DNA from: an uncultured Sulfitobacter sp.
GTDB taxonomy: Bacteria > Pseudomonadota > Alphaproteobacteria > Rhodobacterales > Rhodobacteraceae
Assembly: GCA_905182645.1 (NCBI GenBank)
Contig: CAJJCJ010000006.1
Coordinates: forward strand, 62,001-126,000
Length of the DNA: 64,000 bases
Direction: 5' to 3'
Part shown: one piece after another, positions 16,135-27,045 of the stretch
Layout of the letters: each line of letters begins with the position of its first letter
Numbering within the stretch: position 1 is the first letter of the stretch
Program-made: the position numbers and the translations under genes
The notes under the pieces: model-generated
Database searches by the model: none
The model's input: only the letters and a program-made list of their open reading frames with translations
Told to the model about the DNA's origin: nothing

Positions 16135-17939
16135 CAAAACGTCCGCTCTTTCGGGGCAAACTGCTTGGTGTTGATGCCGCCTTGCTTTTCAGTTGTCAGC
16201 GCCTTGGTAATCACTGGGCGGTATGACAAATCGACCTTGGTGCCATCGACATTCGCAATCGTGTGCACGCGCCAGTTTTCATCGTCGCGGGTTGCATAAT
16301 CTTCGTGGGCATGCGCACCACGGCTTTCCTTGCGGGCCTCGGCGCCGACAATCGTGGCCATCGCGTTTGGCATCAAGTTGGTCAGCTCAAGCGTTTCCAT
16401 CAGGTCCGAATTCCAGACCATTGAGCGATCAGTGACCTTGATACCGTCCATCTTGGACGCAACAGAAGTCATCTTTTCAACGCCCTCTTTAAGGGTTTTA
16501 TCGGTACGGAACACAGCAGCATCGGCTTGCATCGCCTTTTGCATTTCAAGGCGCAATTCCGCAGTGCCAACATCACCTTTAGCATGGCGCAAGCCATCAA
16601 ATCGGTCAAACGCTGCGTCCACGGATGACTGGTTCAGCACAGGGTTTGCGCTGTCACGATCAACGGTTTTACCTGCCTGAATGGCAGCAGCACGGCCAAA
16701 CACCACGAGGTCAATTAAGCTATTGGACCCAAGACGGTTCGCACCATGCACAGACGCACAGCCCGCTTCACCCACTGCCATCAAACCGGGAACAACCGCG
16801 TTCGGATCCTTCTTGGTCGGGTTCAAAACCTCACCATGATAATTCGTCGGAATACCGCCCATGTTATAATGCACAGTCGGCAGCACAGGGATTGGTTCCT
16901 TTGTCACGTCAACACCCGCAAAGATGCGCGCGCTTTCCGAAATACCAGGCAAGCGCAGGTTCAGCGCCTCGGCGGGCAAGTGGTTCAAGTTCAGGTGGAT
17001 ATGATCGCCGCCTGTGCCAACACCACGGCCTTCACGAATTTCCATGGTCATACAGCGGGACACGTAATCGCGCGGGGCCAAATCTTTGTAATTTGGGGCA
17101 TAACGCTCCATGAAACGCTCGCCTTCAGAGTTAGTCAGATAACCACCCTCGCCGCGCGCACCCTCAGTAATCAGGCAGCCTGCGCCGTAAATGCCGGTCG
17201 GGTGGAACTGCACAAATTCCATGTCCTGCAATGGCAGCCCCTGACGGGCGACCATGCCGCCGCCATCACCGGTACAGGTGTGGGCAGATGTGGCGCTGAA
17301 ATACGCGCGACCGTAACCACCAGTGGCAAGCACAGTGGTCTTGGCGTTGAACACATGCATCGTGCCGTCGTCCAGCTTCCACGCGACAACACCCTGACAT
17401 TGACCGTCTTCGGACATGATCAAATCAGTGGCGAAATATTCGATATAGAATTCAGCCTTCTGCTTCAGGCTTTGCCCATAAAGCGTATGCAAAATCGCGT
17501 GACCAGTCCGGTCGGCAGCAGCACAAGTCCGCTGCACAGGCGGGCCTTCACCAAATTCAGTTGTATGACCACCAAACGGGCGCTGATAAATCTTACCCTC
17601 TTCGGTGCGCGAAAACGGAACACCGTAATGCTCAAGCTCGTAAACCGCCTTGGGGGCTTCGCGGGCAAGGTATTCCATCGCATCCGTATCACCAAGCCAG
17701 TCAGACCCTTTGACCGTGTCATACATATGCCACTTCCAACTATCAGGGCCCATGTTGCCAAGCGATGCTGCAATACCACCTTGGGCGGCAACAGTATGGG
17801 AACGGGTCGGGAAAACCTTGGTGATACACGCGGTCTTTAGACCTTGTTCAGCCAGACCAAGCGTCGCGCGCAAACCAGCACCACCGGCGCCAATGACAAT
17901 CGCGTCAAAAGTGTGGGTTTCATATTCATAAGCAGCCAT
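16134..17939 (-). CDS. sdhA: Succinate dehydrogenase flavoprotein subunit
   Basis: 601 residues. The FAD-binding [17 protein letters not shown] is near residue 17, the covalent-FAD site [10 protein letters not shown] near 47, catalytic blocks [10 protein letters not shown] and [22 protein letters not shown], and the C-terminal [11 protein letters not shown]-type motif appears as [13 protein letters not shown]. It oxidises succinate to fumarate at the inner side of the cytoplasmic membrane and passes electrons to SdhB. It is third in the sdhCDA..B operon. Confidence 0.97.
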   Translation of the reverse strand: MAAYEYETHTFDAIVIGAGGAGLRATLGLAEQGLKTACITKVFPTRSHTVAAQGGIAASLGNMGPDSWKWHMYDTVKGSDWLGDTDAMEYLAREAPKAVYELEHYGVPFSRTEEGKIYQRPFGGHTTEFGEGPPVQRTCAAADRTGHAILHTLYGQSLKQKAEFYIEYFATDLIMSEDGQCQGVVAWKLDDGTMHVFNAKTTVLATGGYGRAYFSATSAHTCTGDGGGMVARQGLPLQDMEFVQFHPTGIYGAGCLITEGARGEGGYLTNSEGERFMERYAPNYKDLAPRDYVSRCMTMEIREGRGVGTGGDHIHLNLNHLPAEALNLRLPGISESARIFAGVDVTKEPIPVLPTVHYNMGGIPTNYHGEVLNPTKKDPNAVVPGLMAVGEAGCASVHGANRLGSNSLIDLVVFGRAAAIQAGKTVDRDSANPVLNQSSVDAAFDRFDGLRHAKGDVGTAELRLEMQKAMQADAAVFRTDKTLKEGVEKMTSVASKMDGIKVTDRSMVWNSDLMETLELTNLMPNAMATIVGAEARKESRGAHAHEDYATRDDENWRVHTIANVDGTKVDLSYRPVITKALTTEKQGGINTKQFAPKERTF

Positions 17940-17962
17940 TGTTATCTCTCCGGCACAATTAT

Positions 17963-18334
17963 TTAAAGCGCGATACGCAGAACGGCGAATACGCCAAACG
18001 CTGCAGCACCATATGACAAACAGATCATCGCAATCAACAGCACCTTGCGGGCAACGCCGTGTACGTAATCTTCAATCAACGTCTGCACGCCCTTGCGGAA
18101 ATGGTAGAACGTTACAAACATCGTCAGCGCTGCAATCGTCGCAGGCACTGGACGGCTATAATAGGTAATGACCTCTTCGTATGAGCCACCCAAAGTGGCG
18201 CCAAACTGAAAGATGAAAATCGGCAAAAGCAATAGCATCGCAACCGAGCTGATCATCATGTGCCAATGGCTCAGCGTGCCAGATTTGGCGGACCCCGTCC
18301 CAATCGCACGCTTTCGATCTGTCATAAATGTCAT
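17963..18334 (-). CDS. sdhD: Succinate dehydrogenase membrane anchor subunit D
   Basis: 123 residues with three transmembrane helices (about 27-50, 60-80, 95-120). The [17 protein letters not shown] start and the histidine-containing second helix ([18 protein letters not shown]) are typical of alphaproteobacterial SdhD, providing haem b and quinone contacts. It lies 12 bases after sdhC and 23 bases before sdhA. Confidence 0.9.
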   Translation of the reverse strand: MTFMTDRKRAIGTGSAKSGTLSHWHMMISSVAMLLLLPIFIFQFGATLGGSYEEVITYYSRPVPATIAALTMFVTFYHFRKGVQTLIEDYVHGVARKVLLIAMICLSYGAAAFGVFAVLRIAL

Positions 18335-18346
18335 GTCAGATACTCC

Positions 18347-18730
18347 TTATACAACAATGACGGTCAGAACGGTCATCAGCACGGATGCAATGATCATAAC
18401 CAAACCGGCAGTTTCAGATTTATCGACATCAAGCATATAGCCCATGTCCCAGATCAAATGGCGAATGCCGCCAAACATGTGATACCAGACAGCCCACGTC
18501 GACAAGAACAGCACCAGATCCCCGAACCAGCTGCGCATGAACCCGTCAGCGGTTACAAATGCGTCAGGGCCAGCAGCGGCAGCAACAAACCACCAGACGA
18601 TCATCAATGCAGCGACCAGCAACGCGTTGCCGGTAATACGTACGAAGATCGATGTGATCGACGTCAATTGTGGGCGGTAAATTGTCAAGTGTGGTGAAAG
18701 TGGGCGATTGCCGCGGTTCACATCAGCCAT
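18347..18730 (-). CDS. sdhC: Succinate dehydrogenase cytochrome b556 subunit
   Basis: 127 residues with three membrane helices. The conserved RPLSPHLTIYRPQLTS and the haem-ligand helix YHMFGGIRHLIWDMG identify the family. I start at 18730 (MADVNRGN) with AAGGA upstream; the longer open frame is not supported. It is the first gene of the sdh operon; a pair of GTGATCAC palindromes lies about 120-150 bases upstream. Confidence 0.93.
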   Translation of the reverse strand: MADVNRGNRPLSPHLTIYRPQLTSITSIFVRITGNALLVAALMIVWWFVAAAAGPDAFVTADGFMRSWFGDLVLFLSTWAVWYHMFGGIRHLIWDMGYMLDVDKSETAGLVMIIASVLMTVLTVIVV

Positions 18731-18849
18731 TGGTGTTCCTTCGTGTCTGCGCAGGTTTGGGCCTTTGTGCATGATATATTTCGCAGTGTCACGCAGCCTA
18801 CCCTTTAAAAATGGTGAATAATTCACCCAATTGGCAAAAATTCGAATTA

Positions 18850-18878
18850 GTGATCACACGCAAAATATTTGTGATCAC
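18850..18878. promoter_or_regulatory. Paired GTGATCAC operators upstream of the sdh operon
   Basis: GTGATCAC at 18850-18857 (in TTAGTGATCACACG) and at 18871-18878 (in TTTGTGATCACAAG), centres 21 bp apart, two helical turns. The same pair with the same spacing is found before sucC (24650-24678), and a single copy before gntR (34491-34498). This is probably a binding site for a GntR-type regulator. Confidence 0.7.
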
Positions 18879-18908
18879 AAGTTACGAAGTTTTCGAGGGA
18901 AACTTGGA

Positions 18909-19934
18909 TCACAGTGGCATCAACGCCCAATAATCCAGATCCAGCAGAACCTCCGGCAAATACTTACCATCGTCACCGCGCAGATCACCCGCTTTGCCCT
19001 TGGTCGCAACAAGCCGCAAACGCACTGCGCCAACACCCGGCGCATCAACATCCGCCTTATCCAGCACCTCTGTCCAAGCCCTCACAGTATCGCCCGCAAA
19101 ACATGGGCTCGCATGTGCGCCACCGTTCAGTGCGGCAATCATCTGCGCATTGGCCAGCCCGTTAAACGACAGCGCGCGCGCCAATGAAATCACATGACCG
19201 CCATAGATCAGCCGCTTACCGTCGGCACGGTTGGTCGCATCAAAATGCACCTTGGACGTGTTCTGCCACAGTCGCGTGGCCATCATATGCTCTGCTTCTT
19301 CAATCGTCACACCATCTACATGGTCAATCACCTCACCCACGCCGTAATCGCCCCAGCGATGCGGCTCACCTGCCAATGCAAAATCGTAATGCGTAAAATC
19401 CAGACCCTTTGGAATGATCAGATCAGCAGGATCAACGACCTTGGACAGTTCTGGCACAACAGGCGTCGGCGCAGGCCCGTCAGCGCGGCGGCGGACCATG
19501 ACCCAACGGACAAATTCCATCAGCACGTCGCCATGTTGATTGCGGCCAGTGGTGCGGACCCAAACAATCCCCGTCTTGCCGTTTGAATTTTGCTTAACGC
19601 CAATCACCTCGGACGATGACGTCACGGTATCACCCGCCCAAAGCGGCGTAATCCAACGGCCCTCGGCATAGCCAAGATTGGCAACAGCGTTTAGCGACAC
19701 ATCTGGCACAGTTTTGCCAAACACTGTATGAAACGTGATAAAATCGTCAATAGGGCTGCACGGCAGGCCACAATCTTGGGCAAACATATCCGACGAATGC
19801 AAGGCGTGACGAGCGGGATACAGCGCGTGGTAAAGCGCGCGTTCACCCATGTTAATAGTGCGGGGCACCGCATGGGTGATCACATCACAAACGGCGTAAT
19901 CCTCGAAAAACCGACCTGCATTCGTCTTTGACAT
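18909..19934 (-). CDS. mch: Mesaconyl-CoA hydratase (beta-methylmalyl-CoA dehydratase)
   Basis: 341 residues with two MaoC-like hot-dog domains. Characteristic stretches are GRFFEDYAVCDVITHAVPRTI, NLGYAEGRWITPLWAGDTV and KVHFDATNRADGKRLIYGGHVISLARALSF (split by position here only). The enzyme hydrates mesaconyl-C1-CoA to beta-methylmalyl-CoA in the ethylmalonyl-CoA pathway. Start at 19934 (MSKTNAG) is chosen because the ATG overlaps the TAA of the upstream DUF1737 gene (TAATG), and the length then matches the family. It is the last gene of mcl2-nnrU-DUF1737-mch. Confidence 0.92.
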   Translation of the reverse strand: MSKTNAGRFFEDYAVCDVITHAVPRTINMGERALYHALYPARHALHSSDMFAQDCGLPCSPIDDFITFHTVFGKTVPDVSLNAVANLGYAEGRWITPLWAGDTVTSSSEVIGVKQNSNGKTGIVWVRTTGRNQHGDVLMEFVRWVMVRRRADGPAPTPVVPELSKVVDPADLIIPKGLDFTHYDFALAGEPHRWGDYGVGEVIDHVDGVTIEEAEHMMATRLWQNTSKVHFDATNRADGKRLIYGGHVISLARALSFNGLANAQMIAALNGGAHASPCFAGDTVRAWTEVLDKADVDAPGVGAVRLRLVATKGKAGDLRGDDGKYLPEVLLDLDYWALMPL

Positions 19935-20137
19935 TAGACAGCGCCCAACTTCATCTCGCGGGAATATTCGACGTCTGCTTGCTTGGTAACAGCCTGCGCA
20001 CATCGCATCACGCCATTGGCCTGATCAAACGCATACTGCGGGCTGCCATGCAGTGCCCAACCCTTTGACATCGCCTCTGTAACGCGGTGACAAAAGTTGG
20101 ACGTGTCGTCCTCGGTGATCAATCGGTAAACAAGCAT
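19934..20137 (-). CDS. DUF1737 domain protein
   Basis: 67 residues, matching DUF1737: YRLITEDDTSNFCHRVTEAM then SKGWALHGSPQYAFD. Function unknown. It is coupled to mch by a TAATG overlap and lies three bases after nnrU, so it is clearly part of the ethylmalonyl-CoA operon. Small proteins of this type often accompany metabolic enzymes; a regulatory or assembly role would be conjecture. Confidence 0.75.
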   Translation of the reverse strand: MLVYRLITEDDTSNFCHRVTEAMSKGWALHGSPQYAFDQANGVMRCAQAVTKQADVEYSREMKLGAV

Positions 20138-20140
20138 CAA

Positions 20141-20686
20141 TTATCCAAACGGGCTCGGGCCGACCACCATGTGGATCAGCGCAACAACAACAAACACCAC
20201 GCCCGTGGCAGCAATCGCGGTGATTTCTTTCTTAATCGGCACCGCGTGGTACGGCATGCGGGCACCTTGGATACCATTGATCAAAACGATCTCAACTGCG
20301 GCCCATAACGCCATCCCGCCAAACAGTAAAATCGACGGGGTATCGCCGTTCACCAGCACATGGGCGCCAGACCAAACGATCAGGGCGGTAAGCTGCGGAT
20401 GACGAATAAACTTTGTAATAGATGTCTTAGCGCCAGATGCCGCGAACAGATAAAACGCAAACAGCATCAACAGGTTATTCACGCCCGTCAGGCCACTCGT
20501 GCGATCCCAAAGCACAACGCCCTCAGCACCGCGATAGCCGATCACCATCAAAATGGTCGCAATGATCGACCCAAAAGCAACGATAACCTTGCCCTTTTCG
20601 CCAAAGCTGGCGCGATGATCTGGTGCAACCCGTTTCCAGACATGAACAAGGGTCCACAAAAGTAGACCAAGAATAATAATCGTCAT
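20141..20686 (-). CDS. NnrU family membrane protein
   Basis: 181 residues with about five hydrophobic segments and the NnrU pattern HPQLTALIVWSGAHVLVNGD, WAAVEIVLINGIQGARMPYH. The family was first described next to denitrification genes but is widespread; the related MAPEG/isoprenylcysteine methyltransferase-like fold suggests membrane enzymology of unknown substrate. It overlaps mcl2 by 4 bases (ATGA). No nitrate or nitric oxide reductase genes are seen in this window. Confidence 0.8.
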   Translation of the reverse strand: MTIIILGLLLWTLVHVWKRVAPDHRASFGEKGKVIVAFGSIIATILMVIGYRGAEGVVLWDRTSGLTGVNNLLMLFAFYLFAASGAKTSITKFIRHPQLTALIVWSGAHVLVNGDTPSILLFGGMALWAAVEIVLINGIQGARMPYHAVPIKKEITAIAATGVVFVVVALIHMVVGPSPFG

Positions 20687-21525
20687 GATGCCTCCAATGC
20701 GGCGATGGCCGCGGCTTTGGCCAAGGTCGCCTTTGCCGTGACGATATGCAAGTTCTCGACGATCTTGCCGCCTACAACGGCCACGCCTTGCCCGTCTGCT
20801 TCGGCCGCATCAAAAGCGGTAATCTGGCGGTTGGACAGATCAATCTCGGCATCTGACGGACCAAAAGCCACATTGCAAATCGCGACCTGCGCGGGATGGA
20901 TCAACGTCTTGCCATCAAACCCCATATCACGGCCCTCAGCACATTCAGCGGTCAAACCTTCGTCGTCCTTGAACGCGTTATACACACCGTCCAACACGAC
21001 AATCCCAGCAGCCTTGGCGGCAAGCACAGACATCTGCAAAGCGGTCATCAAGGCAGCGCGCGAGCGCGAATTCAGATCCTTCGCCAGATCATTTGTGCCC
21101 ATAACAAAGCCAGCCATGCGCGGATGGGCGGCAATAGCGGCTGCATTCAATACACCCATAGGGGTCTCTATCATCGCCCAAATTGGTTTATCAGGTAACA
21201 GCGCAGCAAATACATCCAGATCAGCAGGGCCATTTACCTTTGGCAACAGCACAGCATCGCAGTCCATCAAAGCAATCGCCGCGGCGTCATCAGCGCCCCA
21301 AACAGTATCAAGCGCGTTCATCCGCACCACCCTAAGGCGCGGACCATAGCCACCTGCCTCAAGGGCAGTTGCCAATGTGCTCCGCGCAACGACTTTAGCA
21401 TCTGGGGCAACTGCATCTTCCAAATCAAACAGGATGACATCTACCGGTAAGTCCCGAGCCTTATCCAAAGCCCGCTTTTTTGATCCAGGTATATATAGTG
21501 CAGACCGATAGGGGCGATGATTCAT
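20683..21525 (-). CDS. mcl2: CitE-like (3S)-malyl-CoA thioesterase / beta-methylmalyl-CoA lyase family
   Basis: 280 residues of the HpcH/HpaI-CitE TIM-barrel superfamily: RSALYIPGSKKRALDKARDL, VILFDLEDAVAPDAK with metal-binding acids, WAMIETPMG, and DGKTLIHPAQV. The length matches Mcl2-type malyl-CoA thioesterase (about 280-285) better than the about 318-residue Mcl1 lyase, so I favour hydrolysis of (3S)-malyl-CoA to malate, the last ethylmalonyl-CoA pathway step; this assignment between paralogs is an inference. It heads the operon with mch, with an AGGAAG ribosome binding site. Confidence 0.8.
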   Translation of the reverse strand: MNHRPYRSALYIPGSKKRALDKARDLPVDVILFDLEDAVAPDAKVVARSTLATALEAGGYGPRLRVVRMNALDTVWGADDAAAIALMDCDAVLLPKVNGPADLDVFAALLPDKPIWAMIETPMGVLNAAAIAAHPRMAGFVMGTNDLAKDLNSRSRAALMTALQMSVLAAKAAGIVVLDGVYNAFKDDEGLTAECAEGRDMGFDGKTLIHPAQVAICNVAFGPSDAEIDLSNRQITAFDAAEADGQGVAVVGGKIVENLHIVTAKATLAKAAAIAALEAS

Positions 21526-21698
21526 TTGATTCTTCCTCGTAATATTGTTGCTCCCAAAGGGTCAGATATTTCCGGATTATTCAACCACAAATACGCCGCA
21601 GCGCAGCATGAGCAGCCCACCGTCACGGTGGGTTAACAATATTGGCGGATCTACACCACAGTTTAGGGCATGTCATTTTGACCCTGAAAGGCGACCCC

Positions 21699-22013
21699 AT
21701 GATACGTAATTTTTACCTTTTGTCCTTTGGTATCGGTGCGATGTTACTTGCGGCCAACCACGCGCAAGCCCAAGGTGCCAACTGTGCGGACCATGCAACC
21801 ATCGTTGAACAGCTCGCACAAAACTATGGTGAACGGCGATAATCGATGGGGCTCGGCGACAACAATACAATCCTCGAGGTGTTTGCATCCGACACCACCG
21901 GCACGTGGACCATCACGGTAACAGCGGCAGGCGGGCTGACATGTCTCGTAGCTGCGGGCCGCGCGTTTCAGATGACAACTGACGCCCTGCCCGACACCAA
22001 CGACGGAGCCTAG
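21699..22013 (+). pseudogene. Small exported protein gene interrupted by an in-frame TAA
   Basis: From ATG 21699 (AAAGG upstream) the frame encodes a signal peptide ending HAQAQ and GANCADHATIVEQLAQNYGERR, then TAA (21840-21842), then continues in frame SMGLGDNNTILEVFASDTTG, TWTITVTAAGGLTCLVAAGR up to TAG 22011-22013. Both halves match one conserved small periplasmic family I know from Rhodobacterales (C-x(n)-L-x-x-x-Y-G-E-x-R-Q-S-x-G-L-G ... V-E-V-F-A-S), where the stop position is Gln. Without the stop the protein would be 104 residues. The second half retains its sense, so the lesion looks recent. Its end overlaps the convergent TauE gene by 4 bases. Confidence 0.75.
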
Positions 22014-22762
22014 GCCAAAGCGACCCAGATCAGGCGCAGTCCCGTCAGCACCAACAACACATAGGTCAGCGCAAAAAACGCCCTCTCAGGAACCAAATGG
22101 TGGGCTTTTATCCCGATAAACGCGCCAAGTAATGCAAAGGGGGCCAACAACAGGGCCCCTTTAAATGTGTCCCACGAGAATATCCCAAGATAAAAATACG
22201 GGATGAACTTCATCCAGTTAATCGCCCAAAACGTGATGACCGTTGTGGCTTGATACGACAGCTTGCTTAGCCCCTGAGACAACAGAAACACCGCCGTTGG
22301 TGGGCCACCCGCGTGGCTGACAAAACTGGTGAACCCACCGACGGCCCCCGCCATCCATGCATAAGATCGGCGAAACGGTAAACGGCGCAGCTTGAGCAGC
22401 CCAAGCTGTTGCGACACTTGGAATGCGACAAACGCCAGACAAATCGCCCCGATCAAAACACGGAACACATCTGCATCAACAAAGGCGTAAACCGCTGCCG
22501 CGATCGCCACACCAGGGATCGCGCCCAAAACCATGCCCTTGGCGGATGGGGCATGCCATTTACCCCAATAGGGCTTCAAAGTCGCCGCATCAATCAGCAT
22601 GAACAGCGGCAAAACAATACCCAACGCAGCCCCCGGCGGGACGACCAACGCCAGAATCGCACCAGCGGCAAATGCAGCACCAGAGCCAAATCCACCCTTG
22701 GATATGCCACCGAAAATGATCGCAGGGATGCCCAGCACAAAGAATTGTAGATTAAACTCCAT
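22010..22762 (-). CDS. TauE/SafE family exporter-like membrane protein
   Basis: 250 residues with about eight transmembrane segments. GISKGGFGSGAAF near residue 20 and GAVGGFTSFVSHAGGPPTAVFL near 140 are the two family motifs. Start at 22762 (MEFNLQFF); the longer open frame would run into mdh. The substrate is unknown and it is not closely similar to the TauE at 2239. It is divergent from mdh. Confidence 0.85.
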   Translation of the reverse strand: MEFNLQFFVLGIPAIIFGGISKGGFGSGAAFAAGAILALVVPPGAALGIVLPLFMLIDAATLKPYWGKWHAPSAKGMVLGAIPGVAIAAAVYAFVDADVFRVLIGAICLAFVAFQVSQQLGLLKLRRLPFRRSYAWMAGAVGGFTSFVSHAGGPPTAVFLLSQGLSKLSYQATTVITFWAINWMKFIPYFYLGIFSWDTFKGALLLAPFALLGAFIGIKAHHLVPERAFFALTYVLLVLTGLRLIWVALA

Positions 22763-22912
22763 CGTCGAATTTATCTCGTTTTTACATTGTTCTCGTATCG
22801 TTAGCGCAAACAGACTGGATGAACTATCACGATTTTTGTGATGCCGCGCTGCAGCGGACTTGCGCGCAGGACGGCAAAGCCTTACCCAAAGCGCCAAATA
22901 CAACCCTGATAG

Positions 22913-23887
<975 letters not shown>

Positions 23888-23907
23888 GCCACGTTTGATC
23901 GTTTAAG

Positions 23908-23935
23908 AAAGCGTCCCTTCGGGGGCGCTTTTTGC
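23908..23935 (+). terminator. Intrinsic terminator of mdh
   Basis: AAAGCGTCCC, loop TTCG, GGGGCGCTTT forms a 10-bp stem (one T-G pair) with a stable tetraloop, then TTGCGTTTT. It starts 21 bases after the mdh stop. Confidence 0.9.
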
Positions 23936-24037
23936 GTTTTGGGCAAAGAACGGGCGCGCATTTGCAATGCCTGCTCAGCGGACTTAGCAACCTTCCAGAA
24001 GCTGCTCCACATATTGTACAGCTCAAGTTTCAGGCTT

Positions 24038-24448
24038 CTAATCTGGCTGCGTCGCGAAGGAAACTACATCTTCGCCAAGCTGATCCCAATGAGGTTTGTC
24101 ACGCTCAAAAATGACAACTTCAACCTCCAGCCCACGAGCATCGTCCATTGTGCCAAGAGATAGTGTTAGATGATCAGGTAGTCGCGTGTTCTTACCATAA
24201 ATTGGGCTGCCGCAACTCGCACAGAATACCTTGGTAACCTCTGAGCCTATGTCAGACGAGTAACTGAATTCACTCAATTTTCCACTCACGCTAACCGCAT
24301 CTAAAACGAACATGGCGCCGACTGTATGACCTGTCCCGCTCAATCGGCGGCATTCTTCACAGTGGCATTGAGCAACGACGATAGGCGGTCCGTCAGCGGT
24401 GTATTGGACCTCGCCGCAAAGGCATTTCCCTGTGTATTCCTTTGTCAT
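24038..24448 (-). CDS. GFA / CENP-V domain protein (glutathione-dependent formaldehyde-activating-like)
   Basis: 136 residues with the zinc-binding cysteine pattern of the GFA family: GKCLCGEVQY near residue 9, CHCEECRRLSGTGH near 33, and FCASCGSPIYGK near 79. Members bind zinc; most are not true formaldehyde-activating enzymes and their substrates are unknown. I start at 24448 (MTKEYTG); the longer frame to 24610 has no domain support. Confidence 0.8.
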   Translation of the reverse strand: MTKEYTGKCLCGEVQYTADGPPIVVAQCHCEECRRLSGTGHTVGAMFVLDAVSVSGKLSEFSYSSDIGSEVTKVFCASCGSPIYGKNTRLPDHLTLSLGTMDDARGLEVEVVIFERDKPHWDQLGEDVVSFATQPD

Positions 24449-24649
24449 ATTTCGGACACTACTACGCCAACAGAGAGGTGCAACCACAAAGCAAGAAGCG
24501 GCTGGCGAGTTCGCCAGCCTGTTTATGTTCTGAGGTGGATGATCTGTCAGTAAGAGCTCGAAGCAGACGTTTGCCAACCGACATTCCTTTGCACAACGCC
24601 CCATAACCACCTCCAGAACCCAGAGATTCTCATCAACACACTTAATTTT

Positions 24650-24678
24650 GTGATCACACTATTTTAACGTGTGATCAC
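24650..24678. promoter_or_regulatory. Paired GTGATCAC operators upstream of sucC
   Basis: GTGATCAC at 24650-24657 (TTTTGTGATCACAC) and 24671-24678 (GTGTGATCACAAAT) are again centred 21 bp apart; together they form a 13-base inverted repeat around a 9-base spacer. They lie about 100 bases before the sucC start. The rest of the 328-base divergent gap 24449-24776 shows no other gene. Confidence 0.7.
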
Positions 24679-24776
24679 AAATGTCGCTTTTTTGGGTGTT
24701 CTTCATAAAACGTTGTTCTTTTGCGGATCGAGCTGTGGTTCAAATGACCAAACCCAGCAACGCAAGGGACGATTTG

Positions 24777-25970
24777 ATGAACATCCACGAATACCAAGCC
24801 AAGGCACTTTTAAAGTCATATGGCGCTCCGGTCAGCGATGGCCGCGCCGTGCTCAAGGCAGAAGACGCAAAAACAGCCGCGGGCGAAATGGATGGCCCGC
24901 TTTGGGTTGTTAAGGCGCAAATCCACGCAGGTGGCCGCGGCAAAGGTTCCTTCAAAGAAGCCGACGCAGGCGAAGCCGGTGGCGTACGTTTGACAAAATC
25001 TGTCGAAGAAGCATCGCAAGAAGCCAAGAAAATGCTGGGCCGCACATTGGTCACGCACCAAACTGGTCCTACTGGTAAGCAAGTCAACCGCGTCTACATC
25101 GAAGACGGCGCTGGGATTGAAACCGAACTTTACCTCGCACTTGTCGTTGATCGCCAAACAAGCCGCATCGGCTTTGTCTGCTCCACCGAGGGCGGCATGG
25201 ACATCGAAGAAGTCGCAGCCTCCACGCCAGAGAAAATCATCAACTTCACCGTTGATCCAGCCACGGGCTACCAAGCCTTCCACGGTCGCCGCGTTGCTTT
25301 CTCACTTGGCCTTGTTGGCCCGCAGGTCAAACAATGCGTGAAACTGATGGGGCAATTGTACCAAGCATTCACCGAAAAAGACATGGAGATGCTGGAAATC
25401 AACCCACTGATCGTCACTGATAAGGGCGATCTCAAGGTGCTTGATGCCAAGATATCTTTCGACGGCAACGCGATCTACCGCCACGCCGACATCGCCGCCC
25501 TGCGCGACGAGACCGAAGAAGATCCAAAAGAACTGGCAGCGTCCAAGTTCGACCTGAACTACATTGCGCTTGATGGCGAAATTGGCTGCATGGTCAACGG
25601 CGCAGGTCTGGCGATGGCCACAATGGACATCATCAAACTTTACGGCGCATCCCCTGCTAACTTCCTTGATGTTGGTGGCGGTGCGACAAAAGAAAAAGTC
25701 ACTGAAGCATTCAAGATCATCACCTCTGACCCGCAGGTCAAAGGCATCCTTGTGAACATCTTTGGCGGCATCATGCGGTGCGACGTTATCGCCGAAGGCG
25801 TTGTCGCAGCCGTAAAAGAGGTCGGCCTGAAAGTGCCGCTTGTTGTCCGCCTTGAAGGCACCAATGTGCAGCTGGGTAAGGACATTATCAACAATTCGGA
25901 CGTAGATATTATTGCGGCCGATGATCTGAAAGACGGCGCAGAAAAAATCGTAAAAGCGGTGAAGGGGTGA
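24777..25970 (+). CDS. sucC: Succinyl-CoA synthetase beta subunit (ADP-forming)
   Basis: 397 residues. The N-terminal [18 protein letters not shown], the ATP-grasp region ([15 protein letters not shown]), [10 protein letters not shown] and the C-terminal CoA-ligase part ([15 protein letters not shown]) are typical. Start 24777 is chosen over the earlier in-frame ATGs because AAGGGA is correctly spaced and homologs begin MNIHEYQ. sucD follows after 122 bases, a longer gap than usual. The paired palindromes upstream suggest co-regulation with sdh. Confidence 0.96.
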   Translation: MNIHEYQAKALLKSYGAPVSDGRAVLKAEDAKTAAGEMDGPLWVVKAQIHAGGRGKGSFKEADAGEAGGVRLTKSVEEASQEAKKMLGRTLVTHQTGPTGKQVNRVYIEDGAGIETELYLALVVDRQTSRIGFVCSTEGGMDIEEVAASTPEKIINFTVDPATGYQAFHGRRVAFSLGLVGPQVKQCVKLMGQLYQAFTEKDMEMLEINPLIVTDKGDLKVLDAKISFDGNAIYRHADIAALRDETEEDPKELAASKFDLNYIALDGEIGCMVNGAGLAMATMDIIKLYGASPANFLDVGGGATKEKVTEAFKIITSDPQVKGILVNIFGGIMRCDVIAEGVVAAVKEVGLKVPLVVRLEGTNVQLGKDIINNSDVDIIAADDLKDGAEKIVKAVKG

Positions 25971-26092
25971 CGTTAAGGGTCCCATTCCCTGCGTCAAAAG
26001 GGTCGACACCGATCAGCTGGCTCAGCAAATCGGTATCATTCGATGACCTGCCCTCCCCACTTGCGACAGAACTAAAAGCATAGGATCTCGAC

Positions 26093-26977
26093 ATGGCCAT
26101 TCTCGTAAATGAAAACACTCGCGTAATCTGTCAGGGCCTCACCGGCTCACAGGGCACATTCCACTCTGAACAAGCGATCGCCTATGGGACCAAAATGGTC
26201 GGCGGCGTGACACCGGGAAAGGGCGGTCAAACCCACCTTGACCTGCCAATCTTCAACTCCGTGCACGAGGCCCGCCACGTCACGCAGGCCAACGCCTCCG
26301 TGATCTACGTGCCGCCGCCATTCGCAGCCGATTCCATTCTGGAAGCGATTGATGCGGAGATGGAACTGATCATCTGCATCACTGAAGGCATTCCTGTGCT
26401 TGACATGATGCGCGTCAAACGGGCGCTTGAAGGGTCCAAATCCCGCCTGATCGGGCCAAACTGCCCCGGTATCATCACACCAGACGCCTGCAAGATCGGC
26501 ATCATGCCCGGCCACATCCACAAACGCGGATCAGTCGGCGTTGTTTCGCGCTCCGGCACGCTGACTTACGAGGCTGTTAAGCAGACATCCGATCTTGGCC
26601 TCGGCCAGTCCACTGCTGTGGGCATCGGCGGCGACCCGATCAAGGGCACAGAGCATATCGACGTTTTGAACATGTTCCTCGACGACGACGAGACACACTC
26701 GATGATCATGATCGGTGAAATCGGCGGCTCCGCAGAAGAAGAAGCGGCCGAATTCCTGGCAGACCAACGCAAGAAAGGCCGCTGGAAACCAACCGCAGGC
26801 TTCATCGCAGGTCGCACGGCCCCTCCAGGTCGCCGCATGGGCCACGCTGGCGCAATCGTCGCTGGCGGCAAAGGTGACGCTGAATCCAAAATCGAAGCAA
26901 TGAAATCCGCAGGCATCATCGTCGCCGACAGCCCAGCCACACTTGGTGAAGCTGTAGCGGAAGCCATCGCTAAATAA
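26093..26977 (+). CDS. sucD: Succinyl-CoA synthetase alpha subunit
   Basis: 294 residues. CoA-binding [16 protein letters not shown] near residue 15, [20 protein letters not shown] near 122 and the phosphohistidine site [17 protein letters not shown] near 240 identify it. It forms the catalytic heterotetramer with SucC, converting succinyl-CoA to succinate with substrate-level phosphorylation. sucA follows after 68 bases. Confidence 0.96.
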   Translation: MAILVNENTRVICQGLTGSQGTFHSEQAIAYGTKMVGGVTPGKGGQTHLDLPIFNSVHEARHVTQANASVIYVPPPFAADSILEAIDAEMELIICITEGIPVLDMMRVKRALEGSKSRLIGPNCPGIITPDACKIGIMPGHIHKRGSVGVVSRSGTLTYEAVKQTSDLGLGQSTAVGIGGDPIKGTEHIDVLNMFLDDDETHSMIMIGEIGGSAEEEAAEFLADQRKKGRWKPTAGFIAGRTAPPGRRMGHAGAIVAGGKGDAESKIEAMKSAGIIVADSPATLGEAVAEAIAK

Positions 26978-27045
26978 TCCAAACGCCTCCGCCGTTCGCG
27001 CGGGGGCGCCCCATTCGGCAACCCATAGCGGCTGAGGTTAAACCC

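Noticed and set aside
16746-17840. 364-codon plus-strand open frame opposite sdhA
   Set aside because: Antisense shadow of a strongly conserved gene; no domain, start signal or independent context.
19876-19883. GTGATCAC inside mch
   Set aside because: Coding sequence, unpaired; considered a chance match.
22821-22842. ATCAC-N7-GTGAT before mdh as a third operator pair
   Set aside because: Half-sites are inverted and incomplete compared with the sdh/sucC sites; too weak to claim.
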